The notes below the pieces were generated by a model. That model was given only the letters and a program-made list of their open reading frames with translations, was not told the origin of the DNA and searched no databases. A stretch of DNA of 64,000 nucleotides from Chitinophagales bacterium (lineage in GTDB: Bacteria > Bacteroidota > Bacteroidia > Chitinophagales > Chitinophagaceae): positions 248,001-312,000 of the forward strand of contig JAJPKJ010000012.1 in assembly GCA_021323755.1 (NCBI GenBank), written 5' to 3'. Positions 46,901-55,227 of the stretch are shown here, one piece after another (the stretch's first letter is position 1; each line of letters opens with the position of its first letter). Made by a program: the position numbers and the translations under genes.

Positions 46901-48755
46901 CTTCTATAATATTCCCGGAACATATTTTGATACCTTGATTGTTACCAGCCATGGTGGTTGTACAGATACTGCTTTTTCCCCTCCCATCCAGATTTTTGGT
47001 CCATACGGAGCATTGAGCTATTCACCGCTGGAAGGATGCCATACCTTAACAGTTAATTTCAATGTTGTTACAAACAATGTTGTCAAGTACACCTGGGATT
47101 TTGGGAATAATTCATCAGTCACTACCCTGACGCCATCCATTACATTTACTTATGACTCCGCCGGGAAGTTTTTACCTGTTGTGGTGCTTACGGATGCTTC
47201 TAACTGCGCGGTGCCGGTATATGGCTCTGATTCAATCATCGTTGAAGGAAGCAAAGTGAAATTTGGTTATGACAATAATGTTTTCTGTAATAGCGGAGCT
47301 GTAACATTTACGGATTCAACAGTGACTGTTGGAACTGTAGCCACTTACGCTTGGGACTTTGGTGATGGCAGTACGTCTAATCTTGAAAATGATACACATT
47401 TCTATGCTCTCCCGGGAACATACACGGTAAAGCTTTATGTCACTACGCAAAATGGTTGTGTGGATTCTTTAGTGAAAACTGCTTTGGTAAAAGTTGTCGC
47501 AAGTCCTTCTGTTGATATTGGCGGAATCAATTATTCCCTCTGTGCCCCCGGCTCCATGAATTTTCAAGGATTGATTTTAGTTCCGGATACTTCAGCATTA
47601 ACATGGTCCTGGAATTTCTTCAATGGCAATACTTCCAATCTTCAAAATCCCCCGGCTCAGACATATACAAATGCAAACCCGGATAGCATCCAGGTGGTCG
47701 CCATTAATAGCACAGGATGCACTGATACAGTAAAGAGATACTTCCAATTGAATCCACCACCTCTCACCAATGCCGGCCCCGATACGGCGATATGCGTGGG
47801 ACAAGGAGTGACCCTGCAGGCCACAGGAGCTGCTACTTTTACATGGTTGTCGATCGACAATACATTAAGCTGCCATACCTGTGCCAATCCGACGGCAACT
47901 CCTGTTGTCACTACTTCATATGTTGTGGTAGGATATACCGCCTTGGGTTGTACAACATCAGATACCGTGGTGGTTAACGTCATTCAACCGGCAACACTAA
48001 CGGTAATGCCCACTGCAGATTCGATTTGTATCGGACAAAGTGTTTTATTGATTGCAAATGGCGAGACAACTTACAATTGGTCGCCTGCCAATGGACTGAG
48101 TAATGCAAACATCAGTAACCCACTTGCAAGTCCCGACACAACTACTACTTACCAGGTCATTGGATCTGATTATAAGTCTTGTTTTGCAGATACGCAGTAT
48201 GTAAAAATTTCGGTGTTTAATTATCCCACGATTAATGCCGGAGCTGATGTTACGATTCCAAGCGGAACTACATATCAAATCAATGCAATAGGCTCTCCTG
48301 ATATTGATTCAATTTTATGGACCCCACCAACAGGATTGAGTTGCACCAATTGTTTTACTCCAGTCGCAGCTCCGATAACCACCACCACTTATATCGCTGA
48401 CGTAATTAATAATGGTGGTTGTAAGGCTTCAGACAGTATTACCATAATTGTTCTTTGCAACAATAATAATTTATTTATTCCCAATACTTTTTCTCCAAAC
48501 GGAGATGGCGTGAATGATGTGTTTTATGTTCGGGGAAAAGGATTAAGCCGTGTTCAATCAATTTTGATTTTTAACAGATGGGGACAGGTTGTTTTTGAGA
48601 AAAAAGATTTTGCAGCCAACGATCCGTCTGCGGGATGGGATGGGACAATTAACGGGAAACCCGGGCCGGTGGATGTCTATGTTTATACTGTAGAGGTTAT
48701 TTGCGATAATTCACAGATCGTTCCCTATCACGGTAATGTTGCCTTAATAAGATAA
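43962..48755 (+). CDS. Giant PKD-repeat surface protein with CHU_C (T9SS type B) sorting domain
   Basis: A 1597-residue exported protein. Signal peptide at 1-20 (SVAFGQ). By eye I count about fifteen PKD-type repeats (residues 22-1262) with the core WDFGDGT.ST.QNP.HTY.TPGTYTV broken up by variants; most repeats carry a Cys near the start and another before the end (SGC, NGC), suggesting a disulfide in each. Then come about three Ig-like repeats (residues ~1265-1500), and a C-terminal CHU_C domain (IPNTFSPNGDGVNDVF ... FNRWGQVVFE ... GNVALIR), the type B signal for type IX secretion. The start is TTG 43962; no ATG lies between the preceding in-frame stop and the signal. A PorP/SprF gene follows 31 bases later. 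Probably an adhesin or gliding-type surface fibre. Confidence 0.92.
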   Translation: MKRKLLAFCIGLLLTSVAFGQVANINASQTSGCNPLTVVFTDGSTGATSWSWTFGNGNTSTLQNPPPQIYLSPGPYTVTLSINGGAKTTTKTITVNASPVVSFIASDTTGTSCFPLLENFTDRSTPIGSIVAWNWDFGDGTPASSAQNPSHTYTGAANFPVTLQVTGSNGCSSTLEKLSYINIANGVTAGFTTNASSGCNVPITVNFTNTSTGPGTLTYNWSFGDGNTSTVQNPSNSYTTAGTYSATLNVSSTSGCNNTISENIVVGAGSVQSSFTAPDSICLGNSISFVNTSIPNPVTSNWDFGDGTNSTLINPTKTYLTPNTYTVKLVNDFGGCKDSTTKQIAVLTAPVANFKANDSVTCNPTLSVSFTDLSTNATIWSWSFGDGTTSTLQNPTHTYTNYGSYTVTLTASNSTGCSGTVSKTNYIQVAQPNVLINGLPLYACAPVKFTPSFVDTLAGGIASYLWDFGDGTTSTAQNPPTHTYPAGIYVVKLTLTGVSGCIASTTDTVKSGTAKPTAAFTASTTSACADQGVNFTDQSTGVINNWLWDFGDMTTATNQNPMHSYITPGTYTVTEVVYNNGCGDTLKKINYIVVNVPKADFSYTAICTASGSQYTFTNNSTGADVSVWDFGDGTTYTGTTPPPHTFPGGALSDTVTLSVTNNTTLCTDTKKIGILNQAPTFSISNPVTCKNTNVFISISSSTTGLNPAGYYYNYGDGYFAGPVGSLSWAHKYTKTGIYSITVTTTNISGCKDSLTMVNAVTVNGPTAQFTSNATSGCTGLAAVFTDQSTSDGMNNIVKWIWDYGDGTIQTYAGGPFTHNYTRQGIYSVKLTVVDASGCMDSSVKTNFIAVSFPHASFAMSDSLSCPGAPITFINNSSGYGLTYNWDFGDGTNSTALNPPPHNYAIGTDIATLTVLDQYGCTDMVSHMITVDTPHASFTLTSTLANCPPLIDTFTFTGSYYNTIKWYFGDGGTSSLLNPIHFYNIPGTYFDTLIVTSHGGCTDTAFSPPIQIFGPYGALSYSPLEGCHTLTVNFNVVTNNVVKYTWDFGNNSSVTTLTPSITFTYDSAGKFLPVVVLTDASNCAVPVYGSDSIIVEGSKVKFGYDNNVFCNSGAVTFTDSTVTVGTVATYAWDFGDGSTSNLENDTHFYALPGTYTVKLYVTTQNGCVDSLVKTALVKVVASPSVDIGGINYSLCAPGSMNFQGLILVPDTSALTWSWNFFNGNTSNLQNPPAQTYTNANPDSIQVVAINSTGCTDTVKRYFQLNPPPLTNAGPDTAICVGQGVTLQATGAATFTWLSIDNTLSCHTCANPTATPVVTTSYVVVGYTALGCTTSDTVVVNVIQPATLTVMPTADSICIGQSVLLIANGETTYNWSPANGLSNANISNPLASPDTTTTYQVIGSDYKSCFADTQYVKISVFNYPTINAGADVTIPSGTTYQINAIGSPDIDSILWTPPTGLSCTNCFTPVAAPITTTTYIADVINNGGCKASDSITIIVLCNNNNLFIPNTFSPNGDGVNDVFYVRGKGLSRVQSILIFNRWGQVVFEKKDFAANDPSAGWDGTINGKPGPVDVYVYTVEVICDNSQIVPYHGNVALIR
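44025..47750 (+). repeat. Tandem PKD-domain repeat array
   Basis: About fifteen repeats of roughly 75-90 codons. The DNA is only partly conserved between repeats, most strongly over the codons for WDFGDGT, so the array is old rather than freshly amplified. Repeats 9 and 13 have the weakest core (YYYNYGDGY, YTWDFGNNS). Confidence 0.8.
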
Positions 48756-48786
48756 ATATAAACCACCCTCTGTAAATGATTTTGTA

Positions 48787-49821
48787 ATGAAGATGTTGAT
48801 GCGATATAAAAAAGTAATGATCATTTTTGGTATGCTTGTATTAAGCAGATGCGGATATGCCCAGGATCTTCACTTCTCGCAATTTTTTGAAGCGCCGCTT
48901 TTACGTAACCCTTCTTTGGCAGGTATTTTTTCCGGCGATTACAGAGTGCAGGGCGTGTACAGAGATCAATGGAATAGCGTTACCGATGGTTACAGAACAG
49001 GATCGTTTAACGGAGAATATAAGATGCCTGTAGGAAGCGGAAATGATTTTCTAACTGTGGGCTTGCAGGTATTGTATGATAAAGCCGGAACCGTTGGGTT
49101 AACAACATCTGAATTTTTGCCTGCATTGAATTATCATAAATCTTTGAGTGATCAAAAAACGATGTATTTGTCCCTCGGCTTTATGGGTGGATTGGTTGAG
49201 AAAACGATCGATCGTTCTAAAATCACCACCAACAATCAGTTTGATGGAAATGCGTATAACCCGAGTTTGCCCGATGGCGAAACATTCCCTACGCCCAATA
49301 TCAAATATTTTGACGGAAGTGTTGGAATGAGCTTCAATACAAGTTTTGGAGATGACCAAAAGAACAGCATGTTCGTGGGGGCAGCCTATCATCACTTTAA
49401 TCGTCCAAGAAATTCCTTCTACCAGGATGCCTCAGAGCTTGATCCAAAATATGTCTTTTCAGGCGGGATAAAATTAAATCTGGATGATGATTCCTATTTT
49501 ACCATTCAGGCTGATTATTCAAAGCAGGGAACTTTTCAGGAAACGATTGGAGGCGTTACCTATTCTTATAAATTAGGCGATGGAGATCCCCCTCCTTATG
49601 TATTGAGTTTGGGAACATATTTACGATGGGGGGATGCCCTTATTCCGGTACTAAAGGTTGAAATGAATAAACTTGCCATTGGACTCAGCTATGATGTGAA
49701 TATATCTCGATTGGCAACTGTAAGCGAGGGCAGAGGCGGGGTTGAATTGTCCATTTCTTATATCGGGTTCCTGGAAAGGCAAAACAGTTCAAAATATAAA
49801 ATGCTTTGTCCGCATTTTTGA
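48787..49821 (+). CDS. PorP/SprF-family T9SS partner membrane protein
   Basis: A 344-residue outer-membrane beta-barrel protein. Signal peptide at 1-25 (RCGYAQ), then the family opening DLHFSQFFEAPLLRNPSLAG, YRDQWNSV and YKMPVG, ending with a strand like ISRLATVSEGRGGVELSISY. In F. johnsoniae, SprF is needed to secrete or anchor the adhesin SprB, and similar partners sit next to type B substrates. Here it follows the CHU_C protein by 31 bases, so it is most likely that protein's own partner. A second copy of this family, at 62861-63901, begins with almost the same DLHFSQWFNSPLTTNP. Confidence 0.93.
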   Translation: MKMLMRYKKVMIIFGMLVLSRCGYAQDLHFSQFFEAPLLRNPSLAGIFSGDYRVQGVYRDQWNSVTDGYRTGSFNGEYKMPVGSGNDFLTVGLQVLYDKAGTVGLTTSEFLPALNYHKSLSDQKTMYLSLGFMGGLVEKTIDRSKITTNNQFDGNAYNPSLPDGETFPTPNIKYFDGSVGMSFNTSFGDDQKNSMFVGAAYHHFNRPRNSFYQDASELDPKYVFSGGIKLNLDDDSYFTIQADYSKQGTFQETIGGVTYSYKLGDGDPPPYVLSLGTYLRWGDALIPVLKVEMNKLAIGLSYDVNISRLATVSEGRGGVELSISYIGFLERQNSSKYKMLCPHF

Positions 49822-49935
49822 TTGAACCGGCCGGACTGCTAAAAAATGGCTAATCCTTTCATTTTAAGGATATTTATTTGTATTTTTACGAAAGTTTTTA
49901 TATATTGTTGATAGTTAAATGAAAGCATATCCACT

Positions 49936-50286
49936 ATGAAGATTTTTTACATATTGTTTATCGCTTTATTGGTGACCGTCCAGGTGAAAAGTCAGGACAA
50001 AGCTACGTTCTCCCAGGATCAGAATCCTGAGGTGAAAGTGGCACGCTTTTATCCAAACCCCGCCACCTCATTTATTACTTTTGAATTTAAAAGAGAATCG
50101 GATAATAATAAATCATACACATTCCAGGTATTCAGTTTTGCAGGGAAAAAAGTATATGAAACAGATAACGTTAACTCCAAAACGGTAATAGATCTTTCCA
50201 GTTTTTTCCGCGGCATTTACATCTATCAGATCAAAGATCAAAGCGGCAAGATCATTGAGTCTAGTAAGTTTATGGTGGTGAAATAA
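49936..50286 (+). CDS. Short exported protein made almost only of a T9SS type A sorting tail
   Basis: A 116-residue protein: signal peptide at 1-20 (VQVKSQ), about 18 polar residues (DKATFSQDQNPEVKV), then a complete type A sorting domain: ARFYPNPATSFITFEF, VFSFAGKKVYET, SSFFRGIYIYQI and a final KFMVVK. No cargo domain is present. It could be a small secreted peptide, a decoy or competitor for the secretion machine, or the end of a gene that lost its front. It lies 114 bases after the PorP/SprF gene and ends five bases before convergent rlmI. Confidence 0.8.
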   Translation: MKIFYILFIALLVTVQVKSQDKATFSQDQNPEVKVARFYPNPATSFITFEFKRESDNNKSYTFQVFSFAGKKVYETDNVNSKTVIDLSSFFRGIYIYQIKDQSGKIIESSKFMVVK

Positions 50287-50291
50287 TTCTC

Positions 50292-51464
50292 CTACAACAC
50301 TTCAGCAATAAAAAATTTAAGGTAGTTCGTATTTTCTATACCCCTGATAATGGGATGGTCAGCTCCCTGTGTTTGAAATGTTACCTGTCTTAATTTTCTT
50401 TTAGCATCTTTTGCAGCATCGTCAATTATTTGTAAAAAAAGGTCGGGTGGAATGAGATTGGAACAAGAAGAACTCACCAAAAACCCCCCTTTCCTGATCA
50501 ATTTTATCCCGCGCAAATTGATTTCCTTATAACCTTTAATTGCTTGCTGAATAGTTTCACGGCTTTTTGTAAACGCAGGCGGGTCAAGCATTACCACATC
50601 ATATTGCCTGCCTTCCTTACTCCAGTTTTTCAAAACGTCAAATGCATTGATTGCCTGGAAACGACAGATATTCTCCAGACCATTAAGGGCAGCATTTTTT
50701 TTAGCCCATTGCACAGCCGTTTCAGAAATATCCAACCCTAAGACTGATTTTGCGCCATAATGCGCGGCGTGGATTTCAAATGAACCTGTGTAACAAAAAA
50801 CACCAAGTGTGTCTGCACCTTTTACAATATGTTGAATAGCGCACCGGTTGTCATGCTGATCTAAAAAATAGCCGGTTTTTTGTCCATGCTCAATATCAAC
50901 ATAAAATTTTATTCCGTTTTCAATAATGGTAATTGTTGTATCAAAAGGTTGAGAAAGAAATCCTTTTTTTTGTGGCAACCCTTCCAGCTCTCTTACCGGA
51001 ACATCATTACGTTCATAGATGCCTTTTGGATGGAATAGTCTTTCCAAAGCCTTTACTATAGCAGGTTTCCATAGATCAATTCCGGCAGCTAAAGTTTGAA
51101 TAACAAAATAATCGTTGAATTTATCAATGATCAACGCCGGTAGGAAATCCGCCTCTCCAAAAGTCAACCTGCAATTTTCCCGATAACCATTCTTCTTTCG
51201 GTATTCCCAAGCGTTTGAAATTTTCTGAAAGAAAAAATCCTCATTAATATCATCATCCTTTTCTCTCGTGAGCAAGCGAACAATGATCTGCGATTTTGGA
51301 TTTGCATAACCTTTGCCAACAAATTTTTTATCATGCGTAAATACAGATACGATATCTCCCGGATTTATTTCGCCTTCAATTTTATTGACCTCATTTGCAT
51401 AAATCCAGGGATGCCCGTTAATAATCCGGTTGCTGATTTTCTTATTAAGATATACTTTTATCAT
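50292..51464 (-). CDS. rlmI: Class I rRNA methyltransferase, RlmI-like
   Basis: SAM-dependent enzyme that methylates a cytosine of 23S rRNA in E. coli. 390 residues: an N-terminal PUA domain (NGHPWIYANEVNKIEGE, GDIVSVFTHDKKFVGKG), a SAM-binding core (TLGVFCYTGSFEIHAAHYGA, VLGLDISETAV, VMLDPPAFTK) and a conserved Cys in VSSSCSNLI. Assigned to the RlmI/RlmK_M family; the position on rRNA in this organism is not proven. Minus strand, divergent from grpE. Confidence 0.88.
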   Translation of the reverse strand: MIKVYLNKKISNRIINGHPWIYANEVNKIEGEINPGDIVSVFTHDKKFVGKGYANPKSQIIVRLLTREKDDDINEDFFFQKISNAWEYRKKNGYRENCRLTFGEADFLPALIIDKFNDYFVIQTLAAGIDLWKPAIVKALERLFHPKGIYERNDVPVRELEGLPQKKGFLSQPFDTTITIIENGIKFYVDIEHGQKTGYFLDQHDNRCAIQHIVKGADTLGVFCYTGSFEIHAAHYGAKSVLGLDISETAVQWAKKNAALNGLENICRFQAINAFDVLKNWSKEGRQYDVVMLDPPAFTKSRETIQQAIKGYKEINLRGIKLIRKGGFLVSSSCSNLIPPDLFLQIIDDAAKDAKRKLRQVTFQTQGADHPIIRGIENTNYLKFFIAEVL

Positions 51465-51514
51465 TGCCTAAAAATAGCGGGTAAAATGAATTGATTTGTA
51501 ATGTAAATAATTGT

Positions 51515-51529
51515 AAGACAATTTGTCTT
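51515..51529. promoter_or_regulatory. Palindrome upstream of grpE
   Basis: A perfect 7+1+7 inverted repeat (AAGACAA, T, TTGTCTT), 11 bases ahead of the -33 box of the grpE promoter. It differs from the CIRCE element. It is a candidate operator for grpE-dnaJ or for the divergent rlmI gene. Confidence 0.35.
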
Positions 51530-51540
51530 TTAATTTACTC

Positions 51541-51570
51541 TTGGCAAAGTTATTGACAATCTTATCTTCG
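51541..51570 (+). promoter_or_regulatory. Promoter of grpE
   Basis: TTG (51541-51543), 19 bases, then TATCTTCG (51563-51570): one mismatch from TAnnTTTG with correct spacing. It lies 18 bases before ATG 51588, which supports that start over the in-frame GTG at 51570, which lies inside the -7 box. Confidence 0.55.
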
Positions 51571-51587
51571 TGTCAATATGTAAGTTT

Positions 51588-52175
51588 ATGAAAGAAAAAG
51601 ATGCAAAAAATTCAGGGCAGTCATTCTCCCCAAATACCGAGAACGGCAGAGAAGGTATGGTTGATATTAATACAGATGAAAATCTCGCCGGTACCACTCA
51701 TTTGAATGACATTGTTGACGAAGAAAATGAGATCGATAAATTAAAGGAAGAACTTCAGCAGCAAAAAGATAAATACCTGCGCCTGGTAGCCGAGTTTGAT
51801 AATTACAAAAAACGGACAGCCAAAGAAAAGATTGATTTAATCCAAACCGCAGGCAAAGAGATAATCGCTTCTTTATTAGACGTGATTGATGATGCTGACC
51901 GCGCGGAGAAACAATTGCAAAACAGCGAGGACATCACGCAGATAAGGGAAGGGGTTCAATTGGTTTTTAATAAACTGCGGGTCACTTTACAAAACAAAGG
52001 ATTGAAAGCAATGGAAAGCATTAATACGGATTTTGATGTTGAGAAACATGATGCCATCACCGAAATTCCTGCTCCCTCCGAATCACTGAAAGGAAAGGTT
52101 GTTGATGAAGTTCAAAAAGGGTATTATCTCAATAATAAAATTATTCGTCACGCAAAAGTTGTTGTGGGAAAATAA
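51588..52175 (+). CDS. grpE: GrpE nucleotide exchange factor
   Basis: Cochaperone that releases ADP from DnaK. 195 residues: a polar N-terminal tail, a long coiled coil (NEIDKLKEELQQQKDKYLRL), the family signature AEFDNYKKRTAKEK, and a C-terminal beta domain (GLKAMESINTDFDVEKHDAI, VVDEVQKGYYLNNKIIRHAKVVV). Located 93 bases before dnaJ, an operon typical of Bacteroidota, where dnaK is elsewhere. Confidence 0.96.
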   Translation: MKEKDAKNSGQSFSPNTENGREGMVDINTDENLAGTTHLNDIVDEENEIDKLKEELQQQKDKYLRLVAEFDNYKKRTAKEKIDLIQTAGKEIIASLLDVIDDADRAEKQLQNSEDITQIREGVQLVFNKLRVTLQNKGLKAMESINTDFDVEKHDAITEIPAPSESLKGKVVDEVQKGYYLNNKIIRHAKVVVGK

Positions 52176-52268
52176 AATTCAACTGAAAGTGAATAATGAA
52201 TCAAATTCAAACAAAATCATTATGGATTTGATCTTTATTGTCAACTATAGGTTCTCAATTATCAATTA

Positions 52269-53423
52269 ATGAAGAGAGATTATTACGAAATTTTAGGAGT
52301 AGCGAAAAATGCATCGCAGGATGAGATAAAAAAATCTTACCGAAAGGTGGCGATGCAGTATCATCCTGATAGAAACCCCGGGGATAAGGTTGCCGAAGAA
52401 AAATTTAAAGAGGCTGCGGAAGCCTATGAAGTCCTGAGCGATGCAGATAAAAGAGCACAGTACGACCGCTATGGTCATGCCGGTCTGAATAATAATCGTG
52501 GTGGATTTGGCGGTGGAATGAATACAGAAGATATTTTTAGCCAGTTCGGTGATATTTTTGGTGATGATATTTTCGGAAGTTTTTTTGGCGGCAATACCAG
52601 AAGAAGCAGCGGATCAAGATCAAGGGGTGTGCGGGGCAGCAATTTGCGCGTAAAGATCAAATTGAATTATGAAGAAATTGCCAAAGGCGTCTCCAAGAAC
52701 ATCAAGGTAAAAAAATATGTTGGCTGCACAACATGCGGAGGTAGTGGTGCAAAAGATAAAGGCAGTGTGCAAGCTTGTAATACATGTGGTGGCAGCGGTC
52801 AGGTGAGAAGAGTGAGCAATACTTTCTTAGGACAAATGCAAACCGTTACCACTTGCCCGACTTGTAATGGTGAAGGAAGCATTGTAACAGCAAAATGCGC
52901 TGTGTGTAAAGGTGAAGGCAGGGTGTATGGCGAAGAAACCGTTACCATTGATATCCCCGCAGGGGTGCAGGATGGAATGCAATTGAGCGTTGGCGGAAGA
53001 GGTAATGCTGGTGAACGCGGAGGTCCGGCGGGGGATCTGATAATCTTGATTGAAGAAGAGCAACATGCAGATTTGCATCGGGATGGATTGAATGTTGCCT
53101 ATGAGCTTTATCTATCCTTTACAGACGCGGTCTTCGGAACGCAGGTTGAAGTGCCTACAATTGATGGCAAGGCAAAAATTAAGATTCCGGCGGGCACGCA
53201 TAGCGGCAAAATTTTCAGATTAAAAGGGAAAGGATTTCCTTCAGTAAACTCTTACGAAAAAGGAGATCAGTTGATTCATGTCAATTTATGGACGCCCCAA
53301 AATATCAGTGCAGAAGAAAAGACAATGCTGGAAAAGTTGGGTAACTCACCCAATTTTCAACCCAAGCCAGATAAGAACGAGCGAAGCTTTTTCGATAAGG
53401 TGAGAGAAATGTTTAGCTCATAA
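52269..53423 (+). CDS. dnaJ: DnaJ chaperone
   Basis: Hsp40 cochaperone of DnaK, 384 residues. The J domain (1-70) has the HPD motif at 32-34; then a Gly/Phe-rich segment ([19 protein letters not shown]), four zinc-binding CxxCxGxG motifs ([32 protein letters not shown]), and the C-terminal substrate-binding domain. Complete type I DnaJ. Follows grpE on the same strand. Confidence 0.97.
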   Translation: MKRDYYEILGVAKNASQDEIKKSYRKVAMQYHPDRNPGDKVAEEKFKEAAEAYEVLSDADKRAQYDRYGHAGLNNNRGGFGGGMNTEDIFSQFGDIFGDDIFGSFFGGNTRRSSGSRSRGVRGSNLRVKIKLNYEEIAKGVSKNIKVKKYVGCTTCGGSGAKDKGSVQACNTCGGSGQVRRVSNTFLGQMQTVTTCPTCNGEGSIVTAKCAVCKGEGRVYGEETVTIDIPAGVQDGMQLSVGGRGNAGERGGPAGDLIILIEEEQHADLHRDGLNVAYELYLSFTDAVFGTQVEVPTIDGKAKIKIPAGTHSGKIFRLKGKGFPSVNSYEKGDQLIHVNLWTPQNISAEEKTMLEKLGNSPNFQPKPDKNERSFFDKVREMFSS

Positions 53424-53444
53424 CCGCATTCATTGTGCCCTTCT

Positions 53445-55199
53445 TTATCTTCTCTTTTCTTTCCGGTAAATTTTTTTTGCCTTAACAACAAGGGTTACAA
53501 ATTCTTTTTGCATATTATCCTGCGGATCGCAAGTCTTTTGTGATTGTTCAATCAAATCATTCCAACTGATATGACGCATGTATTTCGATTTTCTTAATAA
53601 TCCGCCAAACATCGCTACGGAAGATGCAAAACGCAACGAAGTCGGCAGATGATCAAAGTTCGTATTATAGTAAAGGCAGTCAAATGAAGAGTTGAGCGTA
53701 ATAGAATCGCCTGGTAACCGATAACTGATTTTTACTTCAGCAAATTTTTTCTTAAGCTCGCTAATGCTATCCCAATTATTGTTGACCGGTGTTATTTCAA
53801 ACATGGCGACAGAAGAATTCCCGGAGCCGATCTCGCCGCCAAGCAATCCATTTGAAGAATCTTTTAATGCGCTCCATTTATTATCAAAGCCAATGAGGCG
53901 ATATTGTTTGACAAGCGTAGTATCAAAATTGATATTTAGATAAGCATCATCTGCAACCGCATAAATCGTTTGTGTAAATTCCTGCATCAATACTTTCTCT
54001 GCTTCTTTTTCATTATCAATATAAGCGAAGTTTCCGCTCCCGCGTTCGGCAAGCATTTGCAATTTTGAATCTTTATAATTTCCCATACCTACACCAAGGC
54101 AGGTTAGGTAAATTCCCCATTGTTTATGTAAAACGATCAGTTTTTCCAATTCTTCCTCAGTTGTTTGTCCAACATTGAAATCCCCGTCTGTAGCCAGGAT
54201 CACCCGGTTATTGCCTCCCCTGATGAATTGATTTTTTGCCACCTGGTAAGCGGCGTGAATTCCGGCTTCACCCGGTGTCGGACCACCGGGATTTAGATCC
54301 TCAATCGCTTTAAGAATCTCTGTTTTCTTATCGCCGGATGTGGGTGGCATCCAAAGTCCAACCGTGCTTCCATATACGACGATCGAAACGGTGTCCGTTT
54401 GCCTGAGATTATTCACCAATAATCGAAAAGCGGATTTTAATAATGGTAAACGATTGGGCAGATCCATCGAACCTGAAACATCAATAAGAAAAACAAGATT
54501 GGCGGGTGGAACATCCTCAAGATTTATTTTTGCCGCGCAAATATTTAAAAATAGAAGCTGGTTATTTTCATTCCACGGACATTGCGATAAATAGGAAGAA
54601 AAGGAAAATGTGCTATCCGGTAAAGGGTAAGTATAGTTGAAATTAAAATAATTAAGCATCTCCTCAATACGAACCGCGTCCGGCGGAACTATGGTCCCCA
54701 TATTGATGAAGCGGCGGATATTGCTGTAAGATGCTTTGTTGGCATTGATGGCAAAACCTGTTTCAGGAAATTTTGATGCGCCAACAAAATCATTTTCTAC
54801 CAGCGAACTGTATGTCTCATCAGCGACACTCCAGCTATTTCTATCTTCTGGTTTCAAATTTTTGATCGTTGATAACAAGGTCTTCTTTTCTGCGACTGGT
54901 AATGGATGCAGCGACTTTAAGGTAATGTATTGATATTTTGTTGCGTCAACACGCAATGAAATTTCCTGAAATCCATCGCTGGAGACCGTTATTGAATCTG
55001 TTGATTTTGAAACGGGAATTCCAAAAGCGCCTGCATCGCCGGAATAATATATATATTCAGTTGAATGAAGCAAGATTTTCACATTCGACAAAGAATTATT
55101 TTTCTCGTCTCTGATCTCTCCGCGCAAATAATATTGCGCATAGGTTGATGAATAAAGAAAGGCAATGAAAATTATGGCGAGAATTTTCTTCAAAAGCAA
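53445..55199 (-). CDS. Secreted VWA-domain protein (YfbK-like)
   Basis: A 584-residue exported protein. Signal peptide at 1-21 (STYAQ); a carboxypeptidase-regulatory-like beta domain (YLRGEIRDEKNNSLSNVKIL); a region found ahead of VWA domains in this family (NIRRFINMGTIVPPDAVRIEEMLNYF split across two motifs); then a von Willebrand A domain with the metal site DVSGSM and further MIDAS elements NPGGPTPGEAGI and ILATDGDFNVG, and a C-terminal YfbK-type extension. It is likely a periplasmic or surface binding protein; the ligand is unknown. Its start is TTG 55199 (or TTG 55193); no ATG lies between the in-frame stop and the signal peptide. Confidence 0.82.
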   Translation of the reverse strand: MLLKKILAIIFIAFLYSSTYAQYYLRGEIRDEKNNSLSNVKILLHSTEYIYYSGDAGAFGIPVSKSTDSITVSSDGFQEISLRVDATKYQYITLKSLHPLPVAEKKTLLSTIKNLKPEDRNSWSVADETYSSLVENDFVGASKFPETGFAINANKASYSNIRRFINMGTIVPPDAVRIEEMLNYFNFNYTYPLPDSTFSFSSYLSQCPWNENNQLLFLNICAAKINLEDVPPANLVFLIDVSGSMDLPNRLPLLKSAFRLLVNNLRQTDTVSIVVYGSTVGLWMPPTSGDKKTEILKAIEDLNPGGPTPGEAGIHAAYQVAKNQFIRGGNNRVILATDGDFNVGQTTEEELEKLIVLHKQWGIYLTCLGVGMGNYKDSKLQMLAERGSGNFAYIDNEKEAEKVLMQEFTQTIYAVADDAYLNINFDTTLVKQYRLIGFDNKWSALKDSSNGLLGGEIGSGNSSVAMFEITPVNNNWDSISELKKKFAEVKISYRLPGDSITLNSSFDCLYYNTNFDHLPTSLRFASSVAMFGGLLRKSKYMRHISWNDLIEQSQKTCDPQDNMQKEFVTLVVKAKKIYRKEKRR

Positions 55200-55227
55200 T
55201 AGGGTTGGTTATTAAGGTTACTTTAAG

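Noticed and set aside
44025-47750. Regularly spaced short DNA similarities, checked as a possible CRISPR array
   Set aside because: They are codons for the WDFGDGT core inside one long open frame; spacing is 225-270 bases and the units differ in sequence.
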